Assembly (NCBI GenBank): GCA_006227805.1
Contig: SBFT01000200.1
Span: 1 to 7,703 of the forward strand
DNA: 7,703 bases
Origin: Paracoccaceae bacterium
Lineage (GTDB): Bacteria > Pseudomonadota > Alphaproteobacteria > Rhodobacterales > Rhodobacteraceae
Direction of reading: 5' to 3'
Notes under the pieces: model-generated
The model's input: only the letters and a program-made list of their open reading frames with translations
Told to the model about the DNA's origin: nothing
The model's database searches: none
Translations under genes and position numbers: made by a program
In this document: piece after piece, positions 5,476 through 7,703 of the stretch
How the letters are laid out: the number at the start of each line of letters is the position of its first letter
Position numbering within the stretch: the stretch's first letter is position 1

Positions 5476-6391
5476 ATATCATCGAACTCAGCCTGCGGCG
5501 GCCGTTCAGGACCACCGGGTCATTCGCCTTCAGCGCGTCGAAAATGGTCAGAAGCTGCGTCTTGGCCGCACCTTCGTTCCATTCGCGATCCCGGCGGAAG
5601 AGATCGAGAAGGTGGTCGACCGCTTCCTGGACGTTCCCCTTGGCATAGAGCGCCTGCGCCAGATCGAAGCGCGCCTGGTGGTTGGCGGGATCGGCCTCGA
5701 CCGCGGCGGTCAGTTCGGCGATCGGACCGATGTTCGCCGCTTGCCGGGCCAGTTCCAGTTGCGCGCGGGCGGCTTCCAGGGGTGCGGTCGAGGCGATCTG
5801 GGCGGGCGCGCCGTTCAGGATCGCCTCGGCCTGGTCGAGTTCACCGAGGGCCAGGTAGGCCCGGACAAGGCCGCCATAGGCGCCGGCGTGCATCGGGTCC
5901 TCTTCCAGGATCGCCGCGAAGGTCTGCGCCGCATCCGTCGCCGCGCCCTCGGCCAGCATCTCCTCGGCCGCGTCGACGGCGTCCTGCAACGCGTCGCCGT
6001 GGGCCTGGCCGCCGGCTTCCTTCACCAGGCGGTCGACGAAGGCCTTGATCTCGGAGCCCGGGATCGCGCCCTGGAACCCGTCGACGGGCTGGCCTTTCCA
6101 GAAGGCATAGACGGTCGGGATCGACTGGATGCGCAACTGGCCCGCCAGGCCCTGGGCCTGGTCGACATTGACCTTGACCATCTTCACCGCGCCCCTGGCG
6201 GCGCGCACGGCGTCTTCCAGCATCGGGCCCAGCGTCTTGCAGGGGCCGCACCAGGGCGCCCAGAAATCGACGATCACCGGCACGTCGGCCGAGGCGTCGA
6301 TCACGTCCGCCATGAAGGTGGCTTCCGTGCTGTCCTTGATCAGGTCGGCGTCGGCGGAGGATTTGGCGGGGGTCAGGCCAAGGTCGATCAT
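5468..6391 (-). CDS. cnoX: Chaperedoxin CnoX (YbbN-type): thioredoxin domain plus TPR domain
   Basis: A 307-residue cytoplasmic protein with an N-terminal thioredoxin domain (about 21-125) and a C-terminal TPR-like helical domain (about 133-307). CnoX holds chlorine- or heat-damaged proteins and passes them to GroEL/DnaK, protecting cysteines from over-oxidation. The active site is WAPWCGPCK with Cys48 and Cys51, and the cis-proline is Pro92 in QSIPTVYAF. The redox pair is thus complete, as in the Caulobacter protein and unlike E. coli YbbN, which lost the first cysteine. The C-terminus ends in a family-typical stretch (RRDREWNEGAAKTQLLTIF, 266-284; NGRRRLSSMIFA, 296-307). The ATG at 6389-6391 has AAAGGA (6400-6405) at an 8-nt spacing; the open frame upstream runs into xthA and is not used. 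It is followed closely by the LON and Trm112 genes. Confidence 0.9.
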   Translation of the reverse strand: MIDLGLTPAKSSADADLIKDSTEATFMADVIDASADVPVIVDFWAPWCGPCKTLGPMLEDAVRAARGAVKMVKVNVDQAQGLAGQLRIQSIPTVYAFWKGQPVDGFQGAIPGSEIKAFVDRLVKEAGGQAHGDALQDAVDAAEEMLAEGAATDAAQTFAAILEEDPMHAGAYGGLVRAYLALGELDQAEAILNGAPAQIASTAPLEAARAQLELARQAANIGPIAELTAAVEADPANHQARFDLAQALYAKGNVQEAVDHLLDLFRRDREWNEGAAKTQLLTIFDALKANDPVVLNGRRRLSSMIFA

Positions 6392-6420
6392 GTGAGTCGT
6401 CCTTTCGGATGGGTCGGTGT

Positions 6421-6447
6421 CGCCGCCATATATGTGCGCGGGCGGCG
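6421..6447. repeat. Inverted repeat around the cnoX -10 region
   Basis: CGCCGCC (6421-6427) and GGCGGCG (6441-6447) form a perfect 7-bp inverted repeat separated by 13 bp holding the ATATAT patch. It could be an operator flanking the cnoX -10, or a hairpin at the end of the xthA transcript, 5 bp after its stop codon; with no U-tract and a large loop, neither reading is secure. Confidence 0.35.
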
Positions 6448-6456
6448 GGGAATCAA
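6427..6456 (-). promoter_or_regulatory. Candidate cnoX promoter
   Basis: On the minus strand TTGATT (6451-6456, overlapping the xthA stop codon) and TATATG (6427-6432) are 18 bp apart; shifting by one base gives ATATAT with 17 bp. The predicted start is about 6420, leaving a leader of about 28 nt with the AAAGGA ribosome binding site at 6400-6405. In such GC-rich DNA the AT patch at 6428-6433 stands out. A GANTC site (6450-6454) overlaps the -35, and a second lies at 6394-6398. Confidence 0.45.
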
Positions 6457-7241
6457 AGGTCAAAACTCGCGAAGACCGGGGCGTGGTCGCTGGGCTGGTC
6501 CCATCCGCGCGCCGGGCGCAGGATACGGCTGGAATGGCCGGCATTGGCGATATCCCCTGTCGCCCAGACGTGATCGAGGCGGCGGCCCTTGTCGGCGGCG
6601 TCCCAATCCGGCGCGCGGTAGGACCACCAGGAGTAGAGCGATCCTTCGGGGATATCGGCGCGCGTGATGTCGACCCAGGCGCCCGCATCCTGGGTTTCGC
6701 CCAGCGCCTCGACCTCGACTGGCGTATGGCTGACGACCTTCAGAAGCTGCTTGTGCGACCAGACGTCATCCTCGCGCGGGGCGATGTTGAGATCGCCCAC
6801 CAGGATCGACCTGGCGGGTCTGTCGGAATGGAACCAGTCGCGCATCCCGGCCAGGTAATCCAGTTTCTGGCCGAATTTCTCGTTCACGTCGCGATCGGGC
6901 ACGTCGCCGCCGGCGGGCACGTAGAAATTGTGGATGGTGACGCCGTTTTCCAGCCGCGCCGCGACATGGCGCGCATGGCCGAGGCCCGCGAAATCGCGGT
7001 CGCCCGCATCGGTGATCGGCAGTTTCGACAGGATCGCGACGCCGTTATAGCCCTTCTGGCCGCGCGCGACCATGTGGGTATAGCCCAGGCTGCGGAACGC
7101 CTCGAACGGGATATTGTCGACCGGGGACTTGCATTCCTGAAGACACAGGATGTCGGGCGCTTCCTCCTGCATCAGGCGCACCACCAGCCCTTCGCGCAGA
7201 CGGACCGAGTTGATGTTCCAGGTGGCGAGGGTGAAGGGCAT
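6453..7241 (-). CDS. xthA: Exodeoxyribonuclease III (AP endonuclease, EEP fold)
   Basis: A 262-residue Mg-dependent nuclease of base-excision repair, which cuts at abasic sites and trims 3' ends. All key residues of the exonuclease III family are visible: Asn9 in WNINSVR, Glu36 in LQECK, Tyr107 in NFYVPAG, Asp150 and Asn152 in VGDLNIAP, Asp223 in RRLDHVWAT, and the Asp252-His253 pair in PSDHAP. Length is normal. The frame allows a TTG start two codons earlier (7245-7247), but GGAG at 7249-7252 sits 7 nt from the ATG at 7239-7241 and only 1 nt from the TTG, so the ATG is chosen. It lies 66 bp downstream of the reductase gene and 61 bp upstream of cnoX on the same strand. Its promoter is unclear; a -10-like GCTAGTGT (7272-7279) has no good -35. 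Confidence 0.93.
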   Translation of the reverse strand: MPFTLATWNINSVRLREGLVVRLMQEEAPDILCLQECKSPVDNIPFEAFRSLGYTHMVARGQKGYNGVAILSKLPITDAGDRDFAGLGHARHVAARLENGVTIHNFYVPAGGDVPDRDVNEKFGQKLDYLAGMRDWFHSDRPARSILVGDLNIAPREDDVWSHKQLLKVVSHTPVEVEALGETQDAGAWVDITRADIPEGSLYSWWSYRAPDWDAADKGRRLDHVWATGDIANAGHSSRILRPARGWDQPSDHAPVFASFDL

Positions 7242-7248
7242 TGGCAAA

Positions 7249-7252
7249 CTCC
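7249..7252 (-). promoter_or_regulatory. Ribosome binding site that fixes the xthA start
   Basis: GGAG on the minus strand with a 7-nt gap to the ATG at 7239-7241. The upstream in-frame TTG would leave only 1 nt, which is too close for initiation. Confidence 0.65.
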
Positions 7253-7307
7253 GGCATGGGTTGGGGCCACGACACTAGCGCGCCCGGCCGGGGGATACCA
7301 TGCCCGA

Positions 7308-7703
7308 TCAGACGCCGTTCGGCGCCAGCAGGACCTTGCCCTTGCGTTCACCCGCCATCGTGTAGGCGACGGCGTCCCTGACCTCGTCCAGCGGGAAGAC
7401 GCGGTCGATGGGCGCGTGCAGCGTGCCCTGGGCCACGGCCATGGTCAGCGCGCCATAGGTCTTCATCCGCTCTTCCCTGCTGGCGCGGCCGAACCAGTGC
7501 ACCAGCCAGAACCCCTTCACGGTGATGTCGCGGAAGATCATGAGGCCCGCGGGGATCTGGGCATCCCGCATAGACATCGCGCCATAGGTCACCAGCGTGC
7601 CGCCGGTTTCCAGCGTTTCGGCCAGACGGCCCATGGTCTCGCCCGCCACGGCGTCGAGCGCCAGTTTCATCCGGGCGCCGGTCTTCTGGCGGACCTGTTT
7701 CGC
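7308..7703 (-). CDS. MDR-superfamily NADPH-dependent reductase, MECR/Etr (trans-2-enoyl reductase)-like, C-terminal part
   Basis: The last 131 residues of a medium-chain dehydrogenase/reductase; the start and the N-terminal catalytic domain are beyond the right edge. What is seen is the end of the Rossmann domain and the return to the C-terminal domain: LALDAVAGE, then GGTLVTYGAMS, LMIFRDITVKGFWLVHWF, and the closing APIDRVFPLDEVRDAVAYTM and GKVLLAPNGV. The combination of GGTxVTYG and IFRDxxxxGFWL strongly recalls mitochondrial MECR/Etr1 enoyl reductases, which reduce trans-2-enoyl-ACP or -CoA thioesters with NADPH. Generic quinone oxidoreductase is the alternative label. Substrate and any zinc site cannot be judged from this fragment. 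It is followed by xthA after 66 bp. Confidence 0.85.
   Translation of the reverse strand, partial: AKQVRQKTGARMKLALDAVAGETMGRLAETLETGGTLVTYGAMSMRDAQIPAGLMIFRDITVKGFWLVHWFGRASREERMKTYGALTMAVAQGTLHAPIDRVFPLDEVRDAVAYTMAGERKGKVLLAPNGV

Noticed and set aside
4800..6667. Long plus-strand frames opposite LON, cnoX and xthA (4800-5648 and 5612-6667)
   Set aside because: They are Gly/Arg-rich shadows of well-supported genes with no domain signature and no ribosome binding site evidence.
6392..6688. N-terminal extension of cnoX into xthA
   Set aside because: The extension is antisense-like low-complexity sequence in another frame of xthA, and AAAGGA precedes the ATG at 6391.
7242..7247. TTG start for xthA two codons upstream
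   Set aside because: It would lie only 1 nt from the GGAG motif; the ATG at 7241 has a 7-nt spacing.
7283..7292. CCCGGCCGGG palindrome between the reductase and xthA
   Set aside because: It has no loop and no U-tract, and short palindromes of this kind are expected often in GC-rich DNA.
7271..7300. xthA promoter with -10-like GCTAGTGT
   Set aside because: No acceptable -35 lies at 16-18 bp (TGGTAT at 7295-7300 is the best), so it is not listed as a feature.
1..7703. Defence system, mobile element, CRISPR array or biosynthetic island
   Set aside because: All genes are recognisable housekeeping types, composition is even, and I see no direct-repeat arrays, transposase, integrase or toxin-antitoxin pair.

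Overview
This window looks like an ordinary chromosomal housekeeping region of a high-GC alphaproteobacterium, most likely of the Rhodobacterales/Rhodobacteraceae. The grounds are the strong G/C third-position bias, an FtsK N-terminus of the type I associate with Rhodobacteraceae, a CnoX that keeps a CGPC active site (as in Caulobacter), and the gene set as a whole. I see no tRNA, rRNA, CRISPR array, insertion sequence or phage gene. Base composition is even from end to end, so there is no sign of recent transfer.

Layout: every gene but one lies on the minus strand. From right to left (the direction of minus-strand transcription) these are: the C-terminal 131 residues of an MDR-superfamily reductase resembling MECR/Etr trans-2-enoyl reductases (7308 to the window edge); exonuclease III xthA (6453-7241); the chaperedoxin cnoX (5468-6391); a stand-alone LON substrate-binding-domain protein (4797-5441); and a small Trm112-family protein (4615-4800) that overlaps the LON gene by four bases. 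A convergent intergenic stretch of 118 bp (4497-4614) holds two hairpins and a candidate dispersed repeat. Next is the only plus-strand gene, a UbiH/UbiF/COQ6-family ubiquinone hydroxylase (3282-4496), divergent from a minus-strand amidase (1866-3194). The amidase is followed by a DapC-like PLP aminotransferase (577-1758) and, 16 bp further on, by the first 186 residues of the DNA translocase FtsK (560 to the window edge).

How they fit together: cnoX, LON and Trm112 form a compact cluster tied to protein quality control and translation, with xthA (DNA repair) just upstream. The aminotransferase, probably in the succinylated diaminopimelate/lysine route, lies just ahead of ftsK, which couples division to chromosome segregation. 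The ubiquinone hydroxylase is an aerobic respiration gene with its own promoter region.

I found no convincing new system. The points most worth checking are regulatory: a cnoX promoter with two GANTC sites and an inverted repeat, two genes (ubiH and LON) whose best promoters would give leaderless mRNAs, and the hairpin/repeat element between the convergent genes. All promoter, hairpin and repeat calls were made by eye.
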